Positions 29,661-40,232 of a stretch of DNA of 64,000 nucleotides are shown piece after piece; positions within the stretch are counted from its first letter, which is position 1, and every line of letters starts with the position of its first letter. The translations under genes and the position numbers were made by a program. Origin of the DNA: Alistipes dispar (GTDB lineage: Bacteria > Bacteroidota > Bacteroidia > Bacteroidales > Rikenellaceae); assembly GCF_006542685.1 (NCBI RefSeq), contig NZ_AP019736.1:2778001-2842000 (forward strand), written 5' to 3'. Under the pieces are notes generated by a model that was given only the letters and a program-made list of their open reading frames with translations, did no database searches and was not told the origin of the DNA.

Positions 29661-29694
29661 AAACGCCCTGCCGGAGTACGACGGCAGGGCGTTT
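29661..29694 (-). terminator. Terminator of the S1/P1 nuclease gene
   Basis: Perfect 13-bp stem AAACGCCCTGCCG/CGGCAGGGCGTTT with an 8-base loop, preceded on the + strand by an A run that becomes a T run leftward. Confidence 0.75.
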
Positions 29695-29727
29695 CGTTCG
29701 GAAGGATTCCGGCGGTCCGGAACGGAA

Positions 29728-30498
29728 TCAGCGGTAGATCTCGTTCAACAGGCGTGCCAGCCGATGGCCCGCGCGGAGAAGCTGACGTTCGATGACCGGG
29801 GCGGCCGCGGCGATGTAGTCGTAGGAAATACGGCTCCCCTCCGGCGTCTCGTCATAGACCTTGCGGCAGATTTCCAGCGTCTCGGCCACCCAGTCGGCGG
29901 GCGTGCCGGCCGCAACGGCCTCGGCCTCCTGCTTCGTCAGGCGGTCGATCTGACGCTGCCACTCGGTGTAGCTCCATTTGTGGGCCGACTCGACGAGCGA
30001 GGTGTCCCACACCGAATGGAGGTTCGTCTCCTTATCGAAGAAGCGTACCGGACGCAGATTGCCTCCCAAGTCGGTGGCGCGGCCCAGGTGCATCGGGCAG
30101 TGCATGTCGCCCAGGAGGTGAATCAGCATTTTGAGGTTGAAGGCCTCCTCTTCGGGCGAAAGTCCGCCCGCCCTGAGCTTCGCGACGATCTCCGTCACGG
30201 CCTTCAGGATGTCGCCCTGCGGATTCGCGGGCATGTCGTCGAGCGTCCGGCCCTCGTCCACGTTCAGGTAGTGCCACGTCTTCGTGTAGGCATATTCGGG
30301 AGTGTGGCTGGCGTTGTCGAGCCAGTTGGCGAAATAGACGGGCGAATAGCCGCCCAGCACCTTGTCGATCTTCTTCGCCGCGGCGGGCGTCAGGTGACAC
30401 TCGGCAATGTAGGCCGTCACGTCATGGCCCTTCTGTCCCCACGCAAAGCCGCTGCGGGCTGCGAAAAGACAGAGGCCGAGGAAAAACAGTTTTTTCAT
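29728..30498 (-). CDS. Secreted S1/P1-type zinc nuclease
   Basis: A 256-residue protein starting with a signal peptide (MKKLFFLGLCLFAARSGFA) that leaves a mature N-terminal Trp (WGQKGHDV), the hallmark zinc ligand of S1/P1 nucleases and phospholipase C. Other ligands fit: HYLNVDEG, HLLGDMHCPMHLG and a later SVWDTSLVE. It should cleave single-stranded nucleic acid or 3'-nucleotides in the periplasm, supporting nucleotide scavenging. It starts 31 bases after rho ends and shares its strand; it may be transcribed with rho and closed by the terminator at 29661. Confidence 0.88.
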   Translation of the reverse strand: MKKLFFLGLCLFAARSGFAWGQKGHDVTAYIAECHLTPAAAKKIDKVLGGYSPVYFANWLDNASHTPEYAYTKTWHYLNVDEGRTLDDMPANPQGDILKAVTEIVAKLRAGGLSPEEEAFNLKMLIHLLGDMHCPMHLGRATDLGGNLRPVRFFDKETNLHSVWDTSLVESAHKWSYTEWQRQIDRLTKQEAEAVAAGTPADWVAETLEICRKVYDETPEGSRISYDYIAAAAPVIERQLLRAGHRLARLLNEIYR

Positions 30499-30529
30499 CG
30501 CTGTCAGGGTTTATCGGGGTCGAACGGAA

Positions 30530-32233
<1,704 letters not shown>

Positions 32234-32299
32234 ATTATGTCAATTGTCGTTCGTGATTTTCTAACCCGGACGGTCGCCCGGCTCTATGGAATTCGCGTG

Positions 32300-32307
32300 C
32301 AAATATA
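32300..32307 (-). promoter_or_regulatory. -7 promoter box for rho
   Basis: The leftward strand reads TATATTTG, leaving a leader of about 60 bases before the rho ATG. Confidence 0.6.
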
Positions 32308-32502
32308 GTGCATTATTTTGAAATTCAAAACAAAATGCGGCCGAAGGGACGAAAAAAGGGAAGCCGACCGCCATACCGGACGCGCGAAATACCTAATTTT
32401 AGCGATTGCACGGTCCGGAATTTCGTCCGATCTTTGCAACGGAAACAATGAGAAACAGTATTTCGCCATTGCATTGTTTGTATTGTTAATGTTTGTGTGT
32501 GT

Positions 32503-32537
32503 AAAAAACCCTTTCGGATGTTCCGAAAGGGTTTTTT
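32503..32537. terminator. Bidirectional intrinsic terminator
   Basis: A perfect stem AAAAAACCCTTTCGG with its complement and a 5-base loop, with A and T runs on the two sides, so it can work in both directions. It closes the GNAT-nitrilase gene leftward. Between it and the rho promoter there are about 195 bases without a gene, except for a possible short rightward transcript (see findings). Confidence 0.85.
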
Positions 32538-32551
32538 CATGACGTACGGCG

Positions 32552-34087
32552 TCAGCGCTTCAGTTTCAGCTCGTAGAGGTCATGCCGGCGGTCGCGCAGA
32601 TTGCGCACGCTGCCGTAGGTGTGGAGCTCGTTGAGCAGGTCCAGATCGACGTCCGAGACGAGGATCATCTCCGTATTGGGCGTGGCCTCGGCGCGCTTGC
32701 CGTCGGTCGGGAAAGCGAAGTCGCAGGGCGTGAAGACGCCCGACTGCGCATACTGGATGTCCATGTTGTGCACGCGGGGCAGGTTGCCGACGCTGCCGGC
32801 GATGGCCACGAAGCACTCGTTCTCGATGGCCCGCGCCTGCGCGCACACCCTCACGCGCGAATAGCCGTTCTGCGTATCCGTGAGGAAGGGCACGAAGAGG
32901 ATCTGCATCCCCTGGTCGGCCATGATGCGCGACAGCTCGGGGAACTCCACGTCGTAGCAGATCAGCACGCCGATACGCGCGCAGTCCGTGTCGAAGGTCT
33001 GAACCATCCGTCCGCCGCTCAGGCCCCAGCTCTTCACCTCGTCGGGCGTGACGTGGACCTTCTCGTACATGTCGTACGAGCCGTCGCGGCGGCAGAGGAA
33101 CCCCACGTTGTAAAGCCCGCCGTCGGACTTGATGTAGGGCATGCTGCCCGTGATGATGTTGATATTGTAACTGATGGCCAGCTCGATGAAGCGGTCGCGG
33201 ATCTCCTCGGTGTACTGAGCCAGTCCGCGGATCGACTGCGCCTCGCCCAGATCGTTGAACCGGGCCATGAGCGGCGCGTTGAAATACTCGGGGAAGAGCA
33301 CGAAATCGCTCTTGTAATCCGACACGGCGTCCACGAAGAACTCGACCTGCTCGAACACGTCGTCGAGCGTCTTGTAGGTGCGCATCTGCCACTGCACCAG
33401 TCCCACGCGCACGGTGGTCTTCTTATCGACGAACTCCTGCGTGGGCGGCTGGTAATAGATGTTGTCCCACTGGAGGAGCGTCGCGCAGTGGCACGACTCC
33501 TCGTCGTTGGGCAGGTAGTTGGGCATGACGCGGCGCACATGGAAATCGTTCGAGAGCTGGAAGGTCAGCACCGGATCGTAAATCTCGCGCGAGCGCACCT
33601 TTCCGATATACTCCTTCGGGCGCATCCGGTCGGCGTACTTATAGTAGTTGGGGATGCGGCCGCCGAACATGATCGCCTTGAGGTTGAGCTTCTCGCACAG
33701 CTCCTTGCGGTAGTCGTACATGCGGCGCGCGAGCCGCAGTCCGCGGTAGTCGGGGTGGATGAAGACCTCGATACCGTAGAGGATGTTGCCGTTCGGGGTG
33801 TGGGTGTCGAAGGTCTCGCCGCCCGTCACCTTGGCGTAGGTGTGGTCGCCCTTGACCGTGTCGTAATCGACGATGATCGAAAGGGCGCATCCCACGATCC
33901 GGCCGTCCACGACCGTCACGATCTGCCCCTCGGGAAAGATCGTGACCAGCTTGCGTATCTGTTCGCGGGTCCAGAAGACGTCCTTGTCCGCATAGACGCG
34001 CGTGAAGGACTGCGCCAGTTGGCCGTAATCCTCCATTTGCAGGTTGCGGACCTCGACCTTGTTGATCTTGTGCATCGTATCTGCCAT
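32552..34087 (-). CDS. GNAT acetyltransferase-like and carbon-nitrogen hydrolase fusion
   Basis: A 511-residue two-domain protein. The N-terminal GNAT-like domain (about 1-190) has the acetyl-CoA loop region HPDYRGLRLARRMYDYRKEL. The C-terminal nitrilase-superfamily domain (about 225-500) keeps the Glu-Lys-Cys triad: VLFPEYFNAP, YEKVHVTPDE and LICYDVEFPELSR. This fusion is common in Bacteroidota and predicted to hydrolyse an amide; the true substrate is unknown. ATG at 34087 follows a TATTTTTG box that faces, back to back, the promoter of the TPR-HTH gene. Full length. Confidence 0.87.
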   Translation of the reverse strand: MADTMHKINKVEVRNLQMEDYGQLAQSFTRVYADKDVFWTREQIRKLVTIFPEGQIVTVVDGRIVGCALSIIVDYDTVKGDHTYAKVTGGETFDTHTPNGNILYGIEVFIHPDYRGLRLARRMYDYRKELCEKLNLKAIMFGGRIPNYYKYADRMRPKEYIGKVRSREIYDPVLTFQLSNDFHVRRVMPNYLPNDEESCHCATLLQWDNIYYQPPTQEFVDKKTTVRVGLVQWQMRTYKTLDDVFEQVEFFVDAVSDYKSDFVLFPEYFNAPLMARFNDLGEAQSIRGLAQYTEEIRDRFIELAISYNINIITGSMPYIKSDGGLYNVGFLCRRDGSYDMYEKVHVTPDEVKSWGLSGGRMVQTFDTDCARIGVLICYDVEFPELSRIMADQGMQILFVPFLTDTQNGYSRVRVCAQARAIENECFVAIAGSVGNLPRVHNMDIQYAQSGVFTPCDFAFPTDGKRAEATPNTEMILVSDVDLDLLNELHTYGSVRNLRDRRHDLYELKLKR

Positions 34088-34112
34088 CGCTGTTTCGCTT
34101 TAATCGACGGCG

Positions 34113-34120
34113 CAAAAATA
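34113..34120 (-). promoter_or_regulatory. -7 promoter box for the GNAT-nitrilase gene
   Basis: The leftward strand reads TATTTTTG, 25 bases before the ATG at 34087. Confidence 0.55.
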
Positions 34121-34144
34121 GGAATTTATCCGGAAAATATTGCG

Positions 34145-34152
34145 TATTTTTG
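34145..34152 (+). promoter_or_regulatory. -7 promoter box for the TPR-HTH gene
   Basis: TATTTTTG ends only seven bases before the ATG at 34160, which predicts a transcript with almost no leader. Confidence 0.55.
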
Positions 34153-34159
34153 CATCGGC

Positions 34160-35848
34160 ATGAAAACGACGATTCTCGCCATACTTCTTCCGGCGCTGTT
34201 CGCGGCGGGCTGCGCCGGGCACGGCGACAGCCGCCTCGCGGAGGCCGGACGGATCGTGAACGAAGCTCCGGACAGCGCGTTGCGCATCCTGCGGACGGTG
34301 GACACCGCCCGTCTCGGACGCGCCGACAGGGCCGCGTGGTATCTCCTCTCGGCCCAAGCCTACAACCGGCTGGACTGTCGGATCGCGGACGACTCGCTGA
34401 TCCGCCCCGCAGCGAAATACTTCGCACGGCACGGCGCCCCGGCCGCCCGGATCGCGGCGATGGCACTCGAGGCGCAAACCCTGCAACATGCCGGACGGAC
34501 CGAAGAGGCGGTGCGGCTCTACACGCAGGCCACGCTCCGGGCCGAGCGTTCGGCCCGGGACAGCACCGTGGCCGGGCAGCTCGGCTCGCTCTATCACACG
34601 CTGGGACTGCTCCATCTCGAACAGGGGAACGACGCCGCGGGCGCGGAGGCCTTCGCCAAGGCGCTCGCCGCCATGGAGCGGACCGGCAACCGGGAAATGG
34701 AACAGTACGCACGGTTCATGCTCTCGTCGGCACAATACGCCTGCGGGCGCTACGCCGAAGCGGTCGAAACGCTCGCACCGCTGGCCACCGCGCGGGACTC
34801 GCTGCCGTTCCGCCACTTCGCCCAGATCGTCACGCTGCAAAACCTCCTGATTCATATTTTCGCCGAGGACTGGCCGGCCGAACGGCTCCTCGAAGAGCGT
34901 GCGCGCATCGACCTGAACGAAATCCGCCATGCGCCGCTGCGGCACGGCCCCGCCGCATCCGGAGACTCCGGCCGCACGCTGTACGACATCACCTCGGCGC
35001 TGGTTTTCCACCGGGCAGGACAGGCGGATTCGGCATGGCACTACATCGGACGGTCGCTGGAGCGCACCGAGGGAATCTCGAAGATGAACGTCGGCCTCTA
35101 CACCATCGCCGCAGCGATCAGCCACCGGCGGGGCGACGACCGCGCGGCATACGGCTATGCGATGCAGTACCTCGAAAAGAGCGATTCGCTCGAAAAGGCC
35201 CAGCAGGGAGTGCAGGCCGCCGAGCTGGAACGCAGGGTCCGCGCGGAGAGCGCCGCGGAGCTCCGCGAAACGCGGTTGCGCTACCGTTCGTGGATCGCGG
35301 CGCTGGCCGCGCTCCTCATCGCCGGAGCGGCCGCATGGGCCTTGGCGGGGTATCGCCGCAAACTCCGCCGCCGCGAGGAACAACTCGCCGAACAGCTCGC
35401 CCTGGTGGACTCCTACCGCGAATCGCACGACAGCCTCACCTCGCGGCTCGACGCCACCGACGCCCGCGAGGCCGCCGTCAAGGAGCTGCTCGAAGGGCGT
35501 GTGGCCGCCGTGCGCGACATCGCCGCGACCTGCTACACCTACGGCGAAGGGGAGCGCCTTTCGGCCAAGATGCGGGAGCTGACGCTCAGCCCCGCGATGC
35601 TGGCCGACGTGGTGCGCATGGCCGACATCTACAACGACCGCGCCGTGACGCGGCTGCGGGAAGCATTTCCGGGGTGGACCGGGCGCAACTACGACTTCGC
35701 GGCGCTCGTCATCGCGGGATTCTCGCCCCAGGAGATCAGCGTGATGCTCGGCATGACGCTCAACGGCGTCTATACCCTCAAGTCGAAACTCAAGCGCCGC
35801 ATCGCCGACGCCCCCGCGGGCGGAGAGTTTCTCCGCTTCTTCGCGTAA
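34160..35848 (+). CDS. Membrane TPR protein with C-terminal LuxR-like helix-turn-helix
   Basis: A 562-residue one-component sensor-like protein. It has a lipoprotein-type signal (ILLPALFAAGCAG, Cys about 18), about 350 residues of TPR-type helices (LGLLHLEQGNDAAGAEAFAKAL), a single membrane helix (IAALAALLIAGAAAWALAGY), then a basic coiled coil. It ends with a LuxR-like HTH (FSPQEISVMLGMTLNGVYTL). This layout is frequent in Bacteroidota beside outer-membrane proteins, and the next gene is one. The lipobox with a later membrane helix is odd: the protein may be anchored by uncleaved signal plus helix. A role in regulating the neighbouring barrel gene is inference. Confidence 0.78.
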   Translation: MKTTILAILLPALFAAGCAGHGDSRLAEAGRIVNEAPDSALRILRTVDTARLGRADRAAWYLLSAQAYNRLDCRIADDSLIRPAAKYFARHGAPAARIAAMALEAQTLQHAGRTEEAVRLYTQATLRAERSARDSTVAGQLGSLYHTLGLLHLEQGNDAAGAEAFAKALAAMERTGNREMEQYARFMLSSAQYACGRYAEAVETLAPLATARDSLPFRHFAQIVTLQNLLIHIFAEDWPAERLLEERARIDLNEIRHAPLRHGPAASGDSGRTLYDITSALVFHRAGQADSAWHYIGRSLERTEGISKMNVGLYTIAAAISHRRGDDRAAYGYAMQYLEKSDSLEKAQQGVQAAELERRVRAESAAELRETRLRYRSWIAALAALLIAGAAAWALAGYRRKLRRREEQLAEQLALVDSYRESHDSLTSRLDATDAREAAVKELLEGRVAAVRDIAATCYTYGEGERLSAKMRELTLSPAMLADVVRMADIYNDRAVTRLREAFPGWTGRNYDFAALVIAGFSPQEISVMLGMTLNGVYTLKSKLKRRIADAPAGGEFLRFFA

Positions 35849-35976
35849 TGTTCCGGACGGCCGCCGGAGAAGGGACACACGACATGCGGACCGGGCGATC
35901 TTCGGGAAAAGACACAGGACATGCAGTCCGGACGCTCCCGTAGAAAAGGGAGCAAGACATGCGGCCCGGGCGGCAA
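35844..35976 (+). repeat. Four degenerate 37-38-bp tandem repeats
   Basis: Units beginning near 35844, 35881, 35918 and 35956 share the pattern ATGCgGnCCGGgCG followed by a purine-rich half. The last three start GACATGC. Read leftward they would encode a repeated PGPHVxCPF-like peptide, but no gene is supported there. They lie between the TPR-HTH gene and the barrel gene. Confidence 0.6.
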
Positions 35977-36100
35977 GATATTTCCGGAAGCGCACGCTGC
36001 AAATCAACTGTTTAATCCGCAGGAAGCAAGATCGGAAACGTACCGGCAAGACGGTTTCGCACTTAACTTCGCACTCGGAGAAACCCGAAAAAGCGAAGTC

Positions 36101-38443
36101 ATGAAACACGTATTAGTCCTACTTCTTTCACTATTTTCACTATGCGCGGCGCCAACCGCCGCAGACGCCGGAGCACGGACCTTGCCGGATTCCGTCGCGG
36201 CGACCGCCCGCACGGAGGAACGGCGTCCCTGCGTGCGCGGCCGCGTCGAGGATACCGAAGGGCGGCCCGTGCCGGGGGTGGCGGTCGTGATGCTCGACGC
36301 CGACTCGGCCTACGTCGCGGCCGCAGCGTCCGACGCGGAAGGCCGTTTCGAGATCGTCCCGGCCGTGAAGCCCTACCGTCTGCTGTTCCAGCACATTTCC
36401 TACGAACTCGCCGCTCTCTCCGGAGCGAGCGGCGAGGCGGGAACCGTCACCCTGCACGAACGGAGCACCGGAATCGGCGCCGTCGTCGTCGAAGGCGAGC
36501 GGCCCGTGGTGCGGATCGAGCAGGGCCGGCTGGCCTACGACCTGCAGGCCGTGGTCCGGGGCAAGGCGGTGAACAACGCCTACGAGGCGCTCACGCAACT
36601 GCCGGGCGTCTCCGAACGGCAGGGGACGCTGACGCTCGCGGGCACGGGGAGCGTCACGGTGATCCTGAACGGCCGTCCGACGACGATGGACGCCGCGCAG
36701 CTCGAGGCCCTGCTGCGCTCGACACCCGTGGAGCGCATCGAAAAGGCGGAGATCATGTACAGCGCACCGCCGCAGTACCACGTACGAGGCGCGGCGATCA
36801 ACCTCGTCATGCGCCGCGCCGCCGCAGGGACTCTCACGGGCGAGGTGCACGGCGACTACTCGAACCGCTACTACGGCAACTGGGAGGCGGGCGGCAACCT
36901 CGTCTTCGCGGCGCGCGAATGGTCGGCCGACATCACCTATTCGGCGGGACAGACCCGGTCGAAACGGCTCATCGACCTGCTTTCGAGGCATACGCTCGCC
37001 GACGGAACGTACGACATCGAGCAGCATCAGGACCTCGTCAGCGAAACGACCGCACACCGGCTGCGCGCCTCGGCGGAGTACGCCCCGGAGAACAAGGGGC
37101 GTGTCAGCGCGGCCTACACGGCATCGTTCACGCCACGCAATGCGGGCGATTCGCGGGCGGAGGGCAACTTCGTCCGCTCGTCGAACCGCCCCGACGGCGA
37201 CGCAGCGATGCACAACCTCGCTCTGCGCTACACGACCGCGTCGGGAACGGACCTCGCGCTCGACTATACGCACTACCGGACGGACGACCGGGCCGCCATG
37301 CGCAACGAATACGCCGACGGCACGAAGCGGGATTTCGACGTCGCGTCGGGACAGCGGATCGACCGCCTCAGCTTCAGCCTCGACCAACGGCACGAAGCGG
37401 GCAAGGGCTGGGAGGTGACCTACGGCGCACTGCTGGGCTGGACTTCGGACCGCGACTGGCAGCGTTACACGGTGCTGCTGGGCGACTTCGACGCCCCGGA
37501 GACCGATTCGCGGCTCGACGAATGGACCGGAAACCTCTATGCCGGCATCGGCCGGCAGTTCGCGCGGGGCAGCTTCTCGCTCTCGGCAGCGGGGGAGTAC
37601 TACCGGCTGGGCGACTACGAGAACTGGTCGGTTTACCCGCAGGCGACATTCGTCTGGATGCCCTCGGCGGAGCATGTGCTGCAACTCTCGCTCGCCTCGG
37701 ACAAGAGCTACCCCTCCTATTGGGAGATGCAGGGAGCGGTCTCCTACATCGACGGCTATTCGGAGATTCACGGCACGCCGGGGCTGCGCCCGATGCGCAG
37801 CTACGAAGGGCAGGTCGTGTATGTCCTCGAACAGAAATACATCTTCATGCTCTTCTGGAACGAGACGCGGGACCACTTCCAGCAGACGGCCTGGCAGGCT
37901 TCGGACCGGCTGGCGCTCGTCTACCAGACGCTCAACTGGGACACGAACCGGCAGTGGGGCGCCAATGCGATCGTCCCGTTCCGCATCGGGCGGTGGCTCG
38001 ACTCGCGGCTGACCCTCACGGGACTGCGCATGACGCAGCGCTGCGACGCCTTCCACGATCTTTCGTTCGACCGTTCGAAGTGGATCGGCGTCGTCCGGCT
38101 GGACAACACCGTGCGCATCAGCCGCAAACCCGACCTGACGCTCGACCTCGCGGCGTTCTGCCAGTCCCCGGCCATCCAGGGAACCTACGACATCGACCCG
38201 GCGTGGAGCGTCGATGCGGGGCTCAGATGGAATTTCGACCGGAAACGCGCCTCGCTCACAGTGCGCTGCGACGACCTGTTCGAGAGCGGCGTGCCCTTCG
38301 CCCGCGTCCGTTACCGGGGGCAGTGGCTCGACATGGATTCCGGAGCGTACAGCCGCACGTTCACGGTCCATTTCTCCTACCGGTTCGGCAGCTACAAGGA
38401 GCGGAAGCACAAGGAGGTGGACACCTCGCGTTTCGGCCACTGA
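36101..38443 (+). CDS. Outer-membrane beta-barrel protein with carboxypeptidase-regulatory-like N-terminal domain
   Basis: A 780-residue outer-membrane protein. The signal peptide is MKHVLVLLLSLFSLCAAP. A CarboxypepD-regulatory-like domain (RGRVEDTEGRPVPGVAVVML, about residues 45-115) is followed by a plug-like region (ALTQLPGVSERQGTLTL, VTVILNGRP) and about 500 residues of amphipathic beta strands ending in aromatic HFSYRFGSY. It looks like the large TonB-receptor-like family of Bacteroidota; no TonB box is obvious, so transport is uncertain. It follows the TPR-HTH gene by about 250 bases that carry tandem repeats. ATG at 36101 fits the signal peptide. Confidence 0.8.
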   Translation: MKHVLVLLLSLFSLCAAPTAADAGARTLPDSVAATARTEERRPCVRGRVEDTEGRPVPGVAVVMLDADSAYVAAAASDAEGRFEIVPAVKPYRLLFQHISYELAALSGASGEAGTVTLHERSTGIGAVVVEGERPVVRIEQGRLAYDLQAVVRGKAVNNAYEALTQLPGVSERQGTLTLAGTGSVTVILNGRPTTMDAAQLEALLRSTPVERIEKAEIMYSAPPQYHVRGAAINLVMRRAAAGTLTGEVHGDYSNRYYGNWEAGGNLVFAAREWSADITYSAGQTRSKRLIDLLSRHTLADGTYDIEQHQDLVSETTAHRLRASAEYAPENKGRVSAAYTASFTPRNAGDSRAEGNFVRSSNRPDGDAAMHNLALRYTTASGTDLALDYTHYRTDDRAAMRNEYADGTKRDFDVASGQRIDRLSFSLDQRHEAGKGWEVTYGALLGWTSDRDWQRYTVLLGDFDAPETDSRLDEWTGNLYAGIGRQFARGSFSLSAAGEYYRLGDYENWSVYPQATFVWMPSAEHVLQLSLASDKSYPSYWEMQGAVSYIDGYSEIHGTPGLRPMRSYEGQVVYVLEQKYIFMLFWNETRDHFQQTAWQASDRLALVYQTLNWDTNRQWGANAIVPFRIGRWLDSRLTLTGLRMTQRCDAFHDLSFDRSKWIGVVRLDNTVRISRKPDLTLDLAAFCQSPAIQGTYDIDPAWSVDAGLRWNFDRKRASLTVRCDDLFESGVPFARVRYRGQWLDMDSGAYSRTFTVHFSYRFGSYKERKHKEVDTSRFGH

Positions 38444-38614
38444 CACCCGCGGGGCGTGTCCTGTCGCACCGGAAACGCTGCCGGGACACGCCGCGGAAAC
38501 AGAGTTCGGTCCGTTCCCCGTCCGCCGCCGGACGGACGCGATAAAGCACCCGGGATTTTGGCGGATCGCAAATTATTTCGTACTTTTGCCGACGTCTTCC
38601 GGCGGAAGGCAAGG

Positions 38615-38700
38615 GCTCGGATGGTGGAACAGGTAGACACGCCGGACTTAAAATCCTGTGGCCAGCAATGGCCGTGCGGGTTCGATTCCCGCTCCGAGTA
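38615..38700 (+). tRNA. tRNA-Leu (anticodon TAA)
   Basis: An 86-base class II tRNA with a long variable arm. The acceptor GCTCGGA pairs with TCCGAGT (G-U at the first pair), the D arm is TGGTGGAACAGGTAGACA, the anticodon loop is CTTAAAA (anticodon TAA), and the T arm is GCGGGTTCGATTCCCGC. Discriminator A. A -7-like box TACTTTTG lies about 25 bases upstream at 38581. Confidence 0.93.
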
Positions 38701-38710
38701 CACGACGACA

Positions 38711-38757
38711 CGGCCGGAGTTCCGAACATAAGGAACTCCGGCCGCGCATATTTTTTT
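38711..38757 (+). terminator. Intrinsic terminator after tRNA-Leu
   Basis: Perfect 13-bp stem CGGCCGGAGTTCC/GGAACTCCGGCCG with an 8-base loop, followed by CGCATA and a run of seven T. Confidence 0.85.
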
Positions 38758-38791
38758 CCGCCGGGACGGCGTGCCGCCCGCAGAGAGGCGT

Positions 38792-39709
38792 TCACTCCTC
38801 CGACGGCATGCCGTCGCGGCCGATCCAGGCGACGATCTCCTCGTCGGCGTCGGGGGCGAACCAGCGGACGGCAGGATCGCGCCGGAACCACGTGAGCTGC
38901 CGTTTGGCATAGCGCCGCGTGTTGCGCTTGATCCGCTCGACAGCCTCCTCGTAGCTCGTGCGGCCGTCGAACCAGTCGAACAACTCCCGGTAACCCACCG
39001 TTTGCAGGGCGTTCAGTTCCCGGAAAGGGTAGAGCGCCCGGGCTTCGTCCACCAGCCCGTCGGCGAGCATCCGCTCCACCCGTCGGTCGATCCGTTCGTA
39101 AAGCGTCCCGCGCGGAAGGTCCACTCCGACTTTCACGATCCGGAAAGGCCGCTCGCGCCGCTCGCCGCGCCGCAGTTCCGAGTAGGGGCGTCCGCTCTGC
39201 AAACAGACCTCCAGCGCCCGGACCACGCGCGCCGGATTGCGGCGGTCCACCGTCTCCCAATAGACCGGATCCAGTTCCCGGAGCTCCTCTGCGAGCCGCT
39301 CCAGTCCCTCCTCCCGCAACCGTCGCATCAGTTCCGCGCGCAGCGCTTCGTCGGCCGTCGGAAGATCGTCCATGCCGTCGCACAACGCCTGCACGTAAAG
39401 CCCCGAGCCGCCGACGGCCACGACCCAGTCGTGCGTGGCGAAGAGTTCGCCGAGCCGTGCGAGCGCCAGCGTTTCGTACTCCCCGCAGTTCAGACTCTCG
39501 GTTATGTCGTGCGAGGCGATGAAATGATGCTCGACGGCCTGCAACTGTTCGGCCGAAGGCTGTGCCGTGCCGATCGGCATTCCGCGGTAGAACTGCCGCG
39601 AGTCGGTCGAAAGAATCGGCGCACCGAAACGGCGGGCGAGGCGGATGCTCAGATCCGTCTTGCCCGATCCGGTCGGTCCGACGATCACGAGCAACCGTTT
39701 AATACTCAT
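38792..39709 (-). CDS. miaA: tRNA dimethylallyltransferase
   Basis: A 305-residue enzyme that transfers the dimethylallyl group to A37 of tRNAs reading UNN codons. P-loop is VIVGPTGSGKTDLS at residue 9; the DSRQFYRGMPIGTAQP motif, FIASHDITES, and VGGSGLYVQALCDG are standard MiaA signatures. The C-terminal KRNTRRYAKRQLTWFR binds tRNA. ATG at 39709. Its start overlaps the end of the upstream pRiA4b-type gene by 11 bases, so the two are co-translated or coupled. Placed next to tRNA-Leu(TAA), one of its natural substrates, though the proximity may be chance. Confidence 0.95.
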   Translation of the reverse strand: MSIKRLLVIVGPTGSGKTDLSIRLARRFGAPILSTDSRQFYRGMPIGTAQPSAEQLQAVEHHFIASHDITESLNCGEYETLALARLGELFATHDWVVAVGGSGLYVQALCDGMDDLPTADEALRAELMRRLREEGLERLAEELRELDPVYWETVDRRNPARVVRALEVCLQSGRPYSELRRGERRERPFRIVKVGVDLPRGTLYERIDRRVERMLADGLVDEARALYPFRELNALQTVGYRELFDWFDGRTSYEEAVERIKRNTRRYAKRQLTWFRRDPAVRWFAPDADEEIVAWIGRDGMPSEE

Positions 39710-40214
39710 CGTCGTAGTTGTCGTCGCCCTCGAAGTCGCTGAAGTCGCCCATCATCTCGTCGAAAGCCGACCCCTCGTCCTCCTCCGGACGGTTTTTCGA
39801 CGGGTCGTACTGATCCGGAGCGTCGGCCTCGGCGAAAATCTCGCGCGGATAGGAGGCTCCCTTCTCGGCTTCGCAGGCCCCGGTCAACTCGAGGTAATAG
39901 GCTCTGTCGCCGAACAGGTCGAACAGGTAGATCAGCCGGTCGCGGTTGTTGTGTATGATCTGCCCCAGCCGCACCCACTCCATCGTCTCGGGAGCGTCGG
40001 CCGAACCGTCGTTCATATCCATCAGGGTGAATTCCCGCTTCTTCTCCCAGCGGTCGTCCGCCGTGAAGAACGAAGCCATGCAGGGTTCGTATTCCAGCGA
40101 GGAGAGGATGAAGTTGTGGAAATCGAGCAGCGTCATATCGTACATCACCTCGTAATCGCGCACGAAGCGGTCGTTCTCGTCGCTCAACATGCGAAACCGG
40201 AAAACCATTGACAT
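39699..40214 (-). CDS. Plasmid pRiA4b ORF-3-like protein
   Basis: A 171-residue acidic protein of the pRiA4b ORF-3/IS1096-passenger-like family, whose function is unknown. Typical features are the N-terminal YDMTLLDFHNFILSSLEYE, the MDMNDGSADAPETM segment, the central DRLIYLFDLFGDRAYYLEL and a long acidic tail (GDFSDFEGDDNYDDEY). Start at ATG 40214, with a second ATG at 40208 also possible. It overlaps miaA by 11 bases and follows the GH18 gene by 18 bases, forming a three-gene leftward unit. Confidence 0.7.
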   Translation of the reverse strand: MSMVFRFRMLSDENDRFVRDYEVMYDMTLLDFHNFILSSLEYEPCMASFFTADDRWEKKREFTLMDMNDGSADAPETMEWVRLGQIIHNNRDRLIYLFDLFGDRAYYLELTGACEAEKGASYPREIFAEADAPDQYDPSKNRPEEDEGSAFDEMMGDFSDFEGDDNYDDEY

Positions 40215-40232
40215 AAGCGTAAGTGTATTTCG

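Noticed and set aside
32582..34159. Long upstream extension of the TPR-HTH frame
   Set aside because: It runs antisense through the GNAT-nitrilase gene; the signal peptide and promoter place the true start at 34160.
35844..35976. Tandem repeats considered as a CRISPR array
   Set aside because: Units are contiguous and imperfect with no unique spacers, and no cas genes are present in the window.
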